A DNA stretch of 64,000 bases, taken from assembly GCF_000308615.1 (NCBI RefSeq), contig NZ_BAGB01000061.1, forward strand, positions 124,001-188,000. The letters run 5' to 3'. Source of the stretch: Nocardia jiangxiensis NBRC 101359. Its GTDB lineage: Bacteria; Actinomycetota; Actinomycetes; Mycobacteriales; Mycobacteriaceae. The position numbers and the translations under genes are program-made. Positions 1 to 8,577 of this stretch are shown here, piece by piece (the first letter of the stretch is position 1; every line of letters starts with the position of its first letter). Below the pieces are notes generated by a model. The model was not told the origin of the DNA and did not search any database. It saw nothing but the letters and a program-made list of their open reading frames with translations.

Positions 1-223
1 GTTTTACGGACTGACGGAATGTTTTGTTACCCCCTTGGAACCAGGCTGCGATCCAATGGACATCAGTCCCATCATCCCGCCGGAAAATGAGACGAGTCGG
101 TGATCGGGCCGAAGTTCCAGTGAACCACGGATTCGGCTCCGAATCTCTGTGGCGGATCCCACACGCCCCGGAGATTCGCCGGTTCGATCAATGAACGACA
201 CCCGGGGGCAACCGGCCCGACCG

Positions 224-229
224 TAGCCT
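224..229 (+). promoter_or_regulatory. -10 element, leaderless promoter of the phosphatase gene
   Basis: TAGCCT lies 6 nt before the ATG at 236 and no purine-rich ribosome site precedes the start. The same spacing recurs at several other genes in the window. The -35 region is not obvious. Confidence 0.5.
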
Positions 230-235
230 TGACAG

Positions 236-982
236 ATGAATACCGCGCGTCCAGACCATTTTCTGATCTCCGGTACCTTCAACTACCGCGACGTGGGCCG
301 ACTTCACACGGCGCGCGGACGCAAACTACGCAGCGGGGTGCTGTTGCGCTCGGCACATCTGTGCCGAGTCGACGCGCGAGGCCGGGAAACATTGCGTGAA
401 CTCGGTGTGCGTACCGTGCACGATCTGCGCGGACCACGGGAGATCGACCATCTGGGCGCCGATGTCCTGCCCGAGGGCGTTCGCCTGCGGCTGACCCCGT
501 TCAACTCGGCCATCGACGGACAGCCGCCGCACGAGGCGGCCGCGGAGCGCGACGGACTCGCCGAGATGCTCGAGGTCTACCGATCGTTCCCCGGCATGTC
601 CGAGGCGCATCTGGCCTTGCTGGCCATCACCGAATCGATCCTGCGCGGTCACGGCGCGGTGCTGGTGCACTGCGCCGCGGGCAAGGATCGCACCGGCTGG
701 GCGATCGCCACCCTGCTGCGGGCGATCGGTGTGGCCGAAGCCGACATCCTGGCCGACTTCCTGCTCAGCAATCATGCGGCCGAGGCCCTGGCCGCCGATG
801 TGCACCGCAATTCCGGTGGCCGCCTTCGCCTTCCGCCCGAGGTGCTCGGCGTCCGACCGGAATACCTCGCCGCCGGCACGGATTCGATGCACGACCTGCA
901 CACCGACCTGAACGGGTACTTCACCGCCATCGGCCTCACCGAGGACGTGCGTACCCGGCTGAGTGAGCGCCTGCTCGAGTGA
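236..982 (+). CDS. PtpB-like tyrosine/dual-specificity phosphatase
   Basis: 248 residues. A phosphatase of the fold seen in mycobacterial PtpB, hydrolysing phosphotyrosine or related phosphoesters. The P-loop is HCAAGKDRTG with catalytic Cys146 and Arg152, and the N-terminus has the family pattern NYRDVG...LRSGVLLRSAHL followed by a DLRGPREI segment. PtpB family members carry the same CxxGKDR signature and also accept phosphoinositides. No signal peptide is visible, although mycobacterial PtpB is exported. The ATG follows a TAGCCT hexamer (224-229) by 6 nt, which suggests a leaderless transcript. It converges with the GST-like gene 13 bp downstream. Substrate is unknown. Confidence 0.88.
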   Translation: MNTARPDHFLISGTFNYRDVGRLHTARGRKLRSGVLLRSAHLCRVDARGRETLRELGVRTVHDLRGPREIDHLGADVLPEGVRLRLTPFNSAIDGQPPHEAAAERDGLAEMLEVYRSFPGMSEAHLALLAITESILRGHGAVLVHCAAGKDRTGWAIATLLRAIGVAEADILADFLLSNHAAEALAADVHRNSGGRLRLPPEVLGVRPEYLAAGTDSMHDLHTDLNGYFTAIGLTEDVRTRLSERLLE

Positions 983-995
983 GCCCGGCGATCGG

Positions 996-2015
996 TCAGA
1001 TCGCGAACTGGTCCGTGACCTGCTCGGCGGGACGCGGCGGGGGCGGCGGGGTGCCGTCGCCGAACGGGGTGCCGGGCAGGGTCTCGCGGCCGTGCGGGAT
1101 GAGCCAGCCGGACAGCTCGGGGCCCTTGGGCACGATCCCGGTCGGATTGATGTCGGTGTGAACCATGTAGTAGTGCTGTTTGATCTGAGTGAAGTCGATG
1201 GTGTCGCCGAAACCCGGGGTCTGGAACAGATCGCGGGCGTAGGCCCACAGCACCGGCATCTCGGTCAGCTTGGTCCGATTGCATTTGAAATGCCCGTGGT
1301 AGACCGCATCGAAGCGGGCCAGCGTGGTGAACAGCCGCACATCGGCCTCGGTGATGGCCTCGCCGACCAGATAGCGCCGGTCGGACAGCCGCTCGGAAAG
1401 CCAGTCGAGGGCGGTGAACAGCCGGTCGTAGGCCGCATCGTAGGAATCCTGGTCACCGGCGAACCCGCACCGGTAGACGCCGTTGTTGACCTCGGTGTAG
1501 ACGCGCCGGTTCACCTGGTCGATCTCGGCGCGCAGCGGTTCGGGATACAGCTGCGGCGCCCCCGGGCGGTGGTGCCGCACCCACTCGGTGGAGAAGTCGA
1601 GGGTGATCTGCGCGTAGTCGTTGGTGACGACCTGCCCGGTCGGCACGTCCACCACCGCGGGCACCGTGATACCGCGAGGATAGCCCGGGAAACGCGCCAG
1701 ATACGCATCGCGCAGGAAGTGCACGCCCAGCACCGGGTCGACACCGCCGGGATCCAGATCGAAGGTCCAGCTGCGCTGGTCGTGCGTGGGACCGCACAAC
1801 CCCAGCGAGAGCGCATCCTCGAGGCCCAGCAGCCGCCGCACGATCAACGTCCGATTCGCCCACGGACAGGCCCGCGCCGCGACCAGCCGATAACGTCCCG
1901 GCTCGACCGGATACCCGTCGCGGCCGTCGGCCGTGATGCGGGTGGTGATGTAGTTGGTGTCCCGCTCGTATGCGCCGGGCTCGATATAACCGGCCGTCTC
2001 GGAAGTGCCGCTCAT
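996..2015 (-). CDS. Xi-class glutathione S-transferase-like reductase
   Basis: 339 residues from the ATG at 2015; the open frame extends further upstream but the protein family begins near MSGTSETAGY. The thioredoxin-fold N-terminal half contains RACPWANR with Cys50 in the CPWA motif typical of glutathionyl-hydroquinone reductases (Xi class), which reduce thiol-hydroquinone conjugates. The C-terminal half is the all-helical GST domain (LDWLSERLSDRRYLVGEAITEADVRLFTTLARFDAVY). Mycolate actinobacteria use mycothiol rather than glutathione, so the true co-substrate is probably not glutathione. It is convergent with the phosphatase and divergent from the enoyl-CoA hydratase. Confidence 0.85.
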   Translation of the reverse strand: MSGTSETAGYIEPGAYERDTNYITTRITADGRDGYPVEPGRYRLVAARACPWANRTLIVRRLLGLEDALSLGLCGPTHDQRSWTFDLDPGGVDPVLGVHFLRDAYLARFPGYPRGITVPAVVDVPTGQVVTNDYAQITLDFSTEWVRHHRPGAPQLYPEPLRAEIDQVNRRVYTEVNNGVYRCGFAGDQDSYDAAYDRLFTALDWLSERLSDRRYLVGEAITEADVRLFTTLARFDAVYHGHFKCNRTKLTEMPVLWAYARDLFQTPGFGDTIDFTQIKQHYYMVHTDINPTGIVPKGPELSGWLIPHGRETLPGTPFGDGTPPPPPRPAEQVTDQFAI

Positions 2016-2071
2016 ACCCCGAGTCTGGCAGATCGCACCGGGTCCCTCTCCCCTTCGCCGCCTCGGCTGGC

Positions 2072-2077
2072 TAGATT
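2072..2077 (+). promoter_or_regulatory. -10 element, leaderless promoter of the enoyl-CoA hydratase gene
   Basis: TAGATT is followed by 6 nt and then the ATG at 2084. No Shine-Dalgarno sequence is present between them. Confidence 0.5.
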
Positions 2078-2083
2078 CGGCCC

Positions 2084-2881
2084 ATGAGTGAGCTCCCCGA
2101 ACCCACCCGCCTGGACCGCACCGAAACGGACGCCGGGGCACAGCTGGCGACCATCACCATCGACCATCCGCCCCTGAATCTGTTCGACCAGGCCCTGCTG
2201 GACTCCCTGGCCGCGAATGTGGCCGAGCTGACCGCCGCGCCGCCGCGCGCCGTACTGCTGCGCGCGGAGGGCAAGGTCGTCTCCGGGGGCGTGGACGTGC
2301 ACGTCTTCGAGGGGCTGTCGATCGAACAGGGCACCGAGCTGTGGGAGAACCTGTTCGGCCGCATCATCCATCCGATCGAGGCGCTGCCGTGCCCCGTGGT
2401 GTTCGCCGCGCACGGGCTGACCCTCACCGCCGCCTTCGAAATCGCCCTGGCCTGCGACATCATCCTCGCCGCGCCGAGGGCGAAATTCGGGCTGGTGGAG
2501 ACGGTCGTCGGGCTGACGCCGTCCATGGGCGGGCCCCAGCGGCTGGCCGAACGCGCCGGTTCGGGCCGCGCCCGCGAATTCGTCATGACCGGTGACCTCT
2601 ACGACGCGGCCACCATGGCCGACTGGGGTGTGGTCAACGCCGTGCACGAGGACGTGGACACCGCAGCTCGTGCCCTGGCAGCCCGGCTGGCCGACGGCCC
2701 GACCCGCGCACACGCGGCAACCAAGCAGATCATCGAGGCGTGGCGGTCCGGCGGTGTGGCGCACGCGGATTCGGTGACGCCGCGGGTCTCGGGCGAACTG
2801 TTCGCGACCGAGGATCTGCGCGGTGCGGTGCGCAGCTTCCTGGACGTCGGGCCGGGCAAGGCGAAATACTCCGGACGATGA
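2084..2881 (+). CDS. Enoyl-CoA hydratase/isomerase family protein
   Basis: 265 residues, the usual crotonase length. Crotonase-fold enzymes hydrate or isomerise unsaturated acyl-CoA. The oxyanion-hole strand region (VLLRAEGKVVSGGVDVHVF) and the second conserved block (KFGLVETVVGLTPSMGGPQRLAERAG) are both present, and the C-terminus has the short helical trimerisation tail. The second catalytic block reads LVETVVGLTP rather than the usual xPExxxGLxP, so the precise reaction (hydratase, isomerase or hydrolase) cannot be assigned. It may sit in the same fatty-acid context as the adenylate-forming gene 95 bp downstream. Confidence 0.87.
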   Translation: MSELPEPTRLDRTETDAGAQLATITIDHPPLNLFDQALLDSLAANVAELTAAPPRAVLLRAEGKVVSGGVDVHVFEGLSIEQGTELWENLFGRIIHPIEALPCPVVFAAHGLTLTAAFEIALACDIILAAPRAKFGLVETVVGLTPSMGGPQRLAERAGSGRAREFVMTGDLYDAATMADWGVVNAVHEDVDTAARALAARLADGPTRAHAATKQIIEAWRSGGVAHADSVTPRVSGELFATEDLRGAVRSFLDVGPGKAKYSGR

Positions 2882-2931
2882 CGTCGGAGACACGTTTGCC
2901 GACAATCAACCCACGATTGTGAGCTGAGTCA

Positions 2932-2937
2932 TATAGT
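2932..2937 (+). promoter_or_regulatory. Possible -10 hexamer before the adenylate-forming gene
   Basis: TATAGT stands out in the gap after the hydratase gene. A good ribosome site, GGAGGG at about 2968-2973, precedes the ATG at 2977. No convincing -35 hexamer at 17 nt was seen. Confidence 0.35.
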
Positions 2938-2976
2938 CACAGGTGCCTGCCGGATACGAGGCACTCGGAGGGACGC

Positions 2977-4245
2977 ATGCCACAGCTCGTCGAATATCCA
3001 CAGACACGAAATCCGTGGTGTACCAACCCTCTTGCTCGCGGCGCCGACGGCGTTCTGCGATACGGCAACCTCAATCCGGCCCTCACCGAACTACTCGACG
3101 TCCAGGTACACGCGTTCTCCAACCGCGAGGCTGTGGTGGAGATAGGCGGTGCGAGCGGGCACGAGGTACGCCTGACCTACCGGCAGCTGTGGCACAGCGC
3201 GTCCAGGATCGCCGGCGGGTTGCAGGAGCACGGCATCGGCTACGGCGACCGTGTCGCGGTGCGCATGCCCGTGGGAGCGCGCTGGGTGCAAGCCTTCCTG
3301 GGTGCACTGCTGTCCGGCGCGGTGCCGGTGCTGGTGCCCGATCCGCTGCCCGATGCGCTTGCTGGCCAACTGCTCTCGGACAGTTCCGCGGATTTCGTCC
3401 TGGACGGTGGCGGGGCCGAGGCGCACTACGCGGATCTGCCCGACGGTGCGGCCTTCATCGACGACGGCGCGTCCCTGAGCGAGCTGGCCCTGCTGTGTTA
3501 CACCAGCGGCGGGGTCCGCCCGGACGGTTCGCCCGCACACGGCGACCCCAAAGGGGTGGAGTTGACCAACGAGAATCTCCTCTCGGCGGTCCGTTCCATG
3601 GTGGGCGCACTCGATCTGCCCACCGACGGGCTGCGCAATCTGGTCCTGCTGCCCCTGGCCCACGCCAGCGGGTGTGTGGATCAGATGCTGCCGACCTTCG
3701 CGGTCGGCGGCACCGTCGTACTGTCTCCGGACCCGGCGTTGATCGCGGAAACCATTGTGGCCGAACGCATCGACGCGGTCTGCGCGACACCGCGCATCTT
3801 CGCCGGACTCCTGCCCGATCTGGCCGGACTGCACGCCGAGGCGGTGCGGCAGGTCTGCAGCGCCGGACATCGCGCTGAACTGGCCGCAACCGATCCCGGT
3901 ACCTGCGAGGTCGTCGCCGCCGCACTGCGCGAGGTGTTCCCGCTGGCACGGCAATGGTCGGTCTGGGGCGCAACCGAGACCAGCGGGATCGGACTCGCGT
4001 TGGCCGACAGTGGCGAACCACACCGCCACGACCTGCTCGGACTTCCGTTCGGCGGAACGGAATTGGCCCTGTGGGGTCCGCGCGCCGAATCCGGTCACGG
4101 CGAGCTGCTGTGCCGCGGGCCGAATGTCGCCCCGCGCTACTGGAACGACCCCCAGACCACCGAATCCCGTTTCACCGGAAGTTGGTTCCACACCGGCAAT
4201 CAGGTCGACATCGATGCGGACGGCCTCGTCCACCGCGCCGAATGA
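2977..4245 (+). CDS. Atypical, C-terminally truncated AMP-binding (ANL) protein
   Basis: 422 residues. It resembles acyl-CoA synthetases or fatty-acyl-AMP ligases over the large N-terminal domain: LTYRQLWHSASRIAGGLQ near residue 65, the P-loop region near residue 175, and the A5 motif VWGATETSG near residue 330. Three features are abnormal. The P-loop reads YTSGGVRPDG...DPKGVELTN, about eight residues longer than YTSGTTGxPKGV. The A7 motif is FHTGN where TGD is expected, losing the ribose-binding Asp. The protein stops right after, at VHRAE, so the small C-terminal domain with the catalytic Lys (A10) is absent. The stop abuts the convergent VOC gene. It may be a decayed gene or a repurposed standalone domain; a good GGAGGG ribosome site supports expression. 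Confidence 0.75.
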   Translation: MPQLVEYPQTRNPWCTNPLARGADGVLRYGNLNPALTELLDVQVHAFSNREAVVEIGGASGHEVRLTYRQLWHSASRIAGGLQEHGIGYGDRVAVRMPVGARWVQAFLGALLSGAVPVLVPDPLPDALAGQLLSDSSADFVLDGGGAEAHYADLPDGAAFIDDGASLSELALLCYTSGGVRPDGSPAHGDPKGVELTNENLLSAVRSMVGALDLPTDGLRNLVLLPLAHASGCVDQMLPTFAVGGTVVLSPDPALIAETIVAERIDAVCATPRIFAGLLPDLAGLHAEAVRQVCSAGHRAELAATDPGTCEVVAAALREVFPLARQWSVWGATETSGIGLALADSGEPHRHDLLGLPFGGTELALWGPRAESGHGELLCRGPNVAPRYWNDPQTTESRFTGSWFHTGNQVDIDADGLVHRAE

Positions 4246-4671
4246 TCACTCTCCGTCCGGCGCTCCGGCGTAGGTGCCGAAGCTCCAGATCACGCCCTCG
4301 GGATCACGGCAGGTGAACCCCCGGGAACCGTAATCCTCATCGCGCAGCCCGCGCATGATGATCGCTCCGGCTCGCTCCGCCCGGGTGTACAGCTCGTCGG
4401 GGTTGTCGACGACGACGTACACCGACCCGCTGGCGGTCGGCAGTTCGCTGTGCACCGAGTCCTCACGGACCGAGCCGAGCATGATGCCGCCACCGCCGGG
4501 CCAGCCGAGCTCCGCGTGCTGGACGACATCACCCTCGCCGTAACGGGCACGTTCGACGAAACCGAATGCACGGCAGAGGAATTCGATCGCCGCGGGGGCG
4601 TCCCGGTAGGTGAGGCACGGCCACACCGGGGTAGCGACGCGGGCGCTGATTTCACTGGTTGTGTCTGTCAT
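4246..4671 (-). CDS. VOC/glyoxalase-like protein
   Basis: 141 residues from the ATG at 4671, chosen because family members begin about 15 residues before the first strand (ATPVWPCLTYRDAPAAIEFLCRAFGF). The paired beta-alpha-beta-beta-beta modules of the vicinal oxygen chelate fold are visible, ending FTCRDPEGVIWSFGTY, with the usual DPxGxxW pattern. Such proteins bind metal or small ligands and include bleomycin-resistance and PhnB-type members; no substrate can be assigned. It starts 4 bp after the AraC-type gene, so the two form one transcription unit. Confidence 0.82.
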   Translation of the reverse strand: MTDTTSEISARVATPVWPCLTYRDAPAAIEFLCRAFGFVERARYGEGDVVQHAELGWPGGGGIMLGSVREDSVHSELPTASGSVYVVVDNPDELYTRAERAGAIIMRGLRDEDYGSRGFTCRDPEGVIWSFGTYAGAPDGE

Positions 4672-4675
4672 GCCA

Positions 4676-5668
4676 TCAGCCTTCCAACAGGTCGGGTACC
4701 GGGTCTTGGACGAATGGGAACACCTCGCACGCCAGCCACCGCGAGGGCGGCAGTCCGGCCAGTTCCCGCCATTCCCGCGCCATGTGCGCCTGGTCGTAGT
4801 AACCGGTCGCCGCGGCCACCTCGGCGAGGGTGGTGCCGGCGCGCGGCTCGGCGGCGGTAGCGCTAGCGGCTTCGGTGGCCACCGTGCGCAGCAGCCGGTG
4901 CGAGGACTCGAAGCGCGCCAGCCGCGCGGCATCCTTGGGGGTGATCCCGAACTCCGCGGCGAATCGGGCACCCAGATACCTTCTGCTCCAACCGATCTCC
5001 TCGGCCACCGCACCGACGCGGGCGCGCCCGGCCGAGCCGGTCAGCAACTGCCAGGCCCGCCGCAGCTCCGGTTCGATCGTGGCCTCACACATCAGCTCGA
5101 GCAGGATCCGGTCCAGAATCGAGAACCGGCGGGACCAGTGGGCGGTGGCCGCCATCCGCTCGCGCAACTCCGCGGCCCGTGGACCCAGCACGTCGCTCAG
5201 GTCGACCACCCACGATCCCAGATCGGCGGTCGGCACACCGAACAACACCCGCGCACCCAGCGGCGTCAACGCGAGCTGCACACCGTGCTGATATCCGTGA
5301 TGCCCGATCAGGCACGGTCGCACGGTGAGCCCGCTTGCCAGCGCATCCCACCGGCCGCCGGACTGGGCGGGATGACAGCTGACGGGCAACTCGATCGGCT
5401 CATCGATCGTCACGATCACCGTCAGCGCCGTGGACGGCATCCCGATGTGCACGCCCGGCGGGAAACCACGCAGCCGATAGCCGACGTAATCCCCCAGATA
5501 GGGCCGCAGTCGCGGATCCGGTGCGGCCCGGGCCCCTTCGGAAACGCCGCCATCGGACGCGAACGCGGCACCCTCGGCTCGCAGCCGCGCCGAGAACTCG
5601 TCCACCAGCTCGCTCACGCTCGCGTCCCGCCGGAATCCGGCCCGGTCCGCCACCGATATCGCAGTCAC
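4676..5668 (-). CDS. AraC-family transcriptional regulator
   Basis: 330 residues. The C-terminal ~100 residues hold two helix-turn-helix units: ARVGAVAEEIGWSRRYLGARFAAEFGITPKDAARLARF and TLAEVAAATGYYDQAHMAREWRELAGLPPSRW, the standard AraC/XylS layout. The N-terminal ~210 residues are a ligand-sensing region (PPGVHIGMPSTALTVIVTIDEP) of the type seen in actinobacterial regulators. It precedes a VOC gene by 4 bp, and the VOC protein may be its target or act on the inducer. A 249-bp divergent region separates it from the EcsC-like gene. Confidence 0.88.
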   Translation of the reverse strand: MTAISVADRAGFRRDASVSELVDEFSARLRAEGAAFASDGGVSEGARAAPDPRLRPYLGDYVGYRLRGFPPGVHIGMPSTALTVIVTIDEPIELPVSCHPAQSGGRWDALASGLTVRPCLIGHHGYQHGVQLALTPLGARVLFGVPTADLGSWVVDLSDVLGPRAAELRERMAATAHWSRRFSILDRILLELMCEATIEPELRRAWQLLTGSAGRARVGAVAEEIGWSRRYLGARFAAEFGITPKDAARLARFESSHRLLRTVATEAASATAAEPRAGTTLAEVAAATGYYDQAHMAREWRELAGLPPSRWLACEVFPFVQDPVPDLLEG

Positions 5669-5889
5669 GCGTCCACCCCCTGAACAGTTCTGTGTCCGTG
5701 CGGTGAGGACCTCCGGCCGCGGGCACCCACACCGCAGCCGAACCGATGCGGAGCAGGGAACTCACCGGTGAGCTCACTCACGCCTCCACAGTAGGCCGGA
5801 CCACCGACAATTTTCGGTGACCACCGACCGACCGGCGTCATGCGGGCGAACCGGATTCGCCGGAACCGCGGCATCGTGGTCGTCCGCAC

Positions 5890-5895
5890 TAGACT
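5890..5895 (+). promoter_or_regulatory. -10 element upstream of the EcsC-like/ABC operon
   Basis: TAGACT is 22 nt before the ATG at 5918, leaving room for the GAGAGGGG ribosome site (about 5907-5914). It lies in the divergent region with the AraC gene. Confidence 0.45.
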
Positions 5896-5917
5896 CGGCG
5901 CGGACGAGAGGGGTGAC

Positions 5918-6637
5918 ATGCCGATATTCAAGGCCGGGGTGGAGAAGGCGATCCGGGCCGTACTCGACAACGGCGCGCAGTTGCAGGCGCCCGCGGTCGC
6001 CAAGTACGTGGACCGTTTCCGGCGCGCACATCCCGAGGAATCCCCGGCACAGATCATCGGCCGGATCGAGACGCTGTATCTCACCACCGTCACCGGCAGC
6101 GGCACCGCCGTCGGCGCGACCGCCGCGGTACCCGCGGTCGGCACCCTCGCCGCGCTCGCGGCCGTCAGCGCGGAAACCACGTTCTTCCTGGAAGCCTCCG
6201 CGGTCTACACCCTCGCGGTCGCGGCCGTGCACGGCATCGCGCCCGACGACGCCGAACGCCGCCGCGCGCTGGTGCTGGCGGTCGTGCTCGGCGAGAGCGG
6301 GATGGAGATCGTGGAGAAGAACGTCGGCCGCTCGGCACAGAACTGGGCCAGCCTGCTGACCGAACGGATTCCGGGGATCCGCAGCCTCAACGACACGCTC
6401 ATGCGGCGGTTCATCCTGCGCTTCCTGGCCAAGCGCAGCCCGTTGATGTTCGGCAAGGTACTGCCCGCCGGAATCGGCGCGGCGATCGGCGGATTCGGCA
6501 ACCGGACGCTGGGTAAACAGACCATCGCCAACGCGCACCGGGCATACGGCCCGGCCCCGCTGGTCTGGCACACTCCGGTGGTGATCGACGCGGATCCCCT
6601 GCCTGCCCTGGACCAGCTGCGGGAGGAGCCGCAGTGA
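5918..6637 (+). CDS. EcsC-like protein
   Basis: 239 residues from the ATG at 5918, preceded by GAGAGGGG. The central part alternates Ala/Gly-rich hydrophobic helices (TTVTGSGTAVGATAAVPAVG, LAALAAVSAETTFFLEAS, VYTLAVAAVHGIAPDDAERR) and the C-terminus has KVLPAGIGAAIGGFGNRTLGKQ and AHRAYG. This order matches my memory of EcsC-family proteins, but it was judged by eye. The genes that follow are an ABC ATPase and a permease, the same combination as ecsABC of Bacillus, which supports the call. It is possibly membrane-associated. The EcsC function is itself poorly defined. Confidence 0.55.
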   Translation: MPIFKAGVEKAIRAVLDNGAQLQAPAVAKYVDRFRRAHPEESPAQIIGRIETLYLTTVTGSGTAVGATAAVPAVGTLAALAAVSAETTFFLEASAVYTLAVAAVHGIAPDDAERRRALVLAVVLGESGMEIVEKNVGRSAQNWASLLTERIPGIRSLNDTLMRRFILRFLAKRSPLMFGKVLPAGIGAAIGGFGNRTLGKQTIANAHRAYGPAPLVWHTPVVIDADPLPALDQLREEPQ

Positions 6638-6680
6638 CCGTCCCGCACCGCCCGACGACCCCGGCCCGCAGGAGCGAACG

Positions 6681-7604
6681 ATGAACGCGGCACGACCGCT
6701 TGCCCTCGGCGTCAGCGGGCTGACCATGAAGTTCGACGGTGTCACGGTCCTGCGCGAGGTGAATTTCTCGGTGCCGGCCGGGACGACCGCCGCCCTGGTC
6801 GGACCGCCCGGAGCCGGGAAGTCGCTGCTCGTGCAGATCCTGCTGGGACAGTTGAAACCCTCGTCCGGAACCGCGTCGGTCGGCGGACCGGGCTCGGGCG
6901 TGCGCGGGAACCGGCCCATCGGCGCGGTGTTGCAGCCGCACGGGCTGCAGCCGGGGCGGACGGTGCGCGGGCAGTTGCTCGTCTATGCCGCGGCCGCGGG
7001 CGTCTCCGATGCCGAAGCGGACGGGATTCTCGCCCTGACCCGCCTGGATGCGGTCGCCGGGAACAAGGTGCAGACACTGCCGCCGAATATGACCACGCGG
7101 CTGGCGTTGGCGATCGCGCTGCTGGGCGACCCGCCGCTGCTGATCCTCGACGATCCGCTCACCGGACTCGACGGCCCCGAACGAGCCTGGCTGTTCGACC
7201 GCCTGCACCGGCACGCGCGCCGCGGTGGCACCGTGCTGCTGACCTCGCAGAGTCTGTCGGCGGTGTTGCCGGTCGCGGACAATCTGGTCGTGCTCAGCGC
7301 CGGATCGGTGGTGTATCAGGGCAGTCCGCGCTCGCTGCGCCGCAGCCACCCCGACCGCCTCGTGGTCGCCGCCTCGAGTCCGATCGCGCTGGCCACGATG
7401 CTGGCCGCGGAGGGCTTCACCGATACCGTCATGCGCTCGGACGGGCGGTTGGCGATCGCCGAGGCCGGTCGCGCCGAGATCGAGGCCGCCGCCGGTCGCG
7501 CGCGGGTGCGCCTGACCGAGATGATCGCTGAGCCCGTGCATCCGGACCGGGTGCTGACCGCTCTGACCAGGACCGCGCCGACACCGTACGGGATGCCGCA
7601 ATGA
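6681..7604 (+). CDS. ABC transporter ATP-binding protein with degenerate motifs
   Basis: 307 residues. Walker A is GPPGAGKSLL and the Q-loop is GAVLQPHGL. The ABC signature, normally LSGGQ, reads LPPNMTTRLALAIALL, and Walker B is LLILDDPLTGLDG with Asp where the catalytic Glu should be. The fold is therefore that of an ABC ATPase, but hydrolysis may be slow or altered. The last ~90 residues extend past the core domain. The stop codon overlaps the permease start by 4 bp, so the two are translationally coupled and likely form one exporter. Confidence 0.85.
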   Translation: MNAARPLALGVSGLTMKFDGVTVLREVNFSVPAGTTAALVGPPGAGKSLLVQILLGQLKPSSGTASVGGPGSGVRGNRPIGAVLQPHGLQPGRTVRGQLLVYAAAAGVSDAEADGILALTRLDAVAGNKVQTLPPNMTTRLALAIALLGDPPLLILDDPLTGLDGPERAWLFDRLHRHARRGGTVLLTSQSLSAVLPVADNLVVLSAGSVVYQGSPRSLRRSHPDRLVVAASSPIALATMLAAEGFTDTVMRSDGRLAIAEAGRAEIEAAAGRARVRLTEMIAEPVHPDRVLTALTRTAPTPYGMPQ

Positions 7605-8419
7605 ATCTGACCATGCCCAGGCTGCCGAAGCTGCCTACCCTGTCGCAGATTCCGCTCCCCGTGCGCCGCGCTGCGTACTCGGAGATCCGCCGGGTGACCA
7701 CGCAGCGTTCGGGGTGGCTGCTGCCGGCGTTCTGCGCGGCGATCGGCCTGGTCACCGGCCTGGTGAGCGCGGGAACCGGCAGCGGACCGCAGGACGGCGG
7801 GCAGATCGCCACCGGAACCGCCACGGTCGGGCTGTATCTGGCTGTGCTGGTGGCGGTCGTGGTTGCGGCGGTGAGCGGCGCATCGGCCACCGGTGCGGAA
7901 TACCGTTACGAGAGCATGCCGCTGACAGCGCTGTTCGTCCCGGACCGCGACGTGCGGTTCGGGACGAAACTCGGTGTGGCAGCGTTGTATTCCCTGGTAC
8001 TCGGACTGGCGGCGGAGATCGGCGCGGGCATCGGCCTCGCGATACTGGCGCATTCGGAGGTCCAGTTCGGCCTGCGGCTGACGGGTGCGCTGCTGGGCGG
8101 TCTGCTCGCGGCCGTCTGCTGGGGTGTGGCCGGCGCGAGTCTGGGTCTGCTGCTGCGCTCCACGGGCCTGGCCGTGACCGCCATGATCGGCTGGAGCCTG
8201 GTCGCCGAACCGCTGCTGTGGTTGATCGTCCGGGGAATCGGCATCGCCGGCATCGCGGTCCTGCTGCCCGATTCGGCCACCATCGGCGTGGCCGCCGTCG
8301 GTTCCTTCTCGCACAGCCCGTTCCTGGCTCCCGGTGCCGTGTCCGCCGTCGTGCTGATCATCTGGACGGCCGCCGTCGGCGCGCTGACCTGGTGGAAACT
8401 TCGCGAGCGCGACCTGTAG
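7601..8419 (+). CDS. ABC transporter permease
   Basis: 272 residues with about six hydrophobic segments (SGWLLPAFCAAIGLVTGLVS, VGLYLAVLVAVVVAAVSGAS, VAALYSLVLGLAAEIGAG, LTGALLGGLLAAVCWGVAGA, AVTAMIGWSLVAEPLLWLIV, AVSAVVLIIWTAAVGALTWW). This is the topology of ABC-2-type membrane subunits. It overlaps the ATPase gene by 4 bp and is its presumed partner. The exported substrate is unknown. Confidence 0.8.
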   Translation: MNLTMPRLPKLPTLSQIPLPVRRAAYSEIRRVTTQRSGWLLPAFCAAIGLVTGLVSAGTGSGPQDGGQIATGTATVGLYLAVLVAVVVAAVSGASATGAEYRYESMPLTALFVPDRDVRFGTKLGVAALYSLVLGLAAEIGAGIGLAILAHSEVQFGLRLTGALLGGLLAAVCWGVAGASLGLLLRSTGLAVTAMIGWSLVAEPLLWLIVRGIGIAGIAVLLPDSATIGVAAVGSFSHSPFLAPGAVSAVVLIIWTAAVGALTWWKLRERDL

Positions 8420-8577
8420 ACCGCACCACTGCCTGGGGACCCGCCTCCGGCCGTCCCGGGCTCGCCCGGCCCTCGTTCCCGAGCTCGGTCGGCCGATCGC
8501 GCTGCACATACGCATCACCAGGGAAGGATTTGCGGGCGGGAAGGGTTGTCGGTTCCGGTCGGTACTGTCGGAGGCCG

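Noticed and set aside
4..282. 92-residue minus-strand open frame at the window start
   Set aside because: No coding bias or family resemblance, and it overlaps the start of the phosphatase gene; the first 235 bp appear to be non-coding.
2977..4245. Calling the truncated adenylate-forming gene a frameshifted pseudogene
   Set aside because: No remnant of the missing C-terminal domain is found downstream in any frame, and the remaining frame is intact with a good ribosome site, so a standalone altered protein remains possible.
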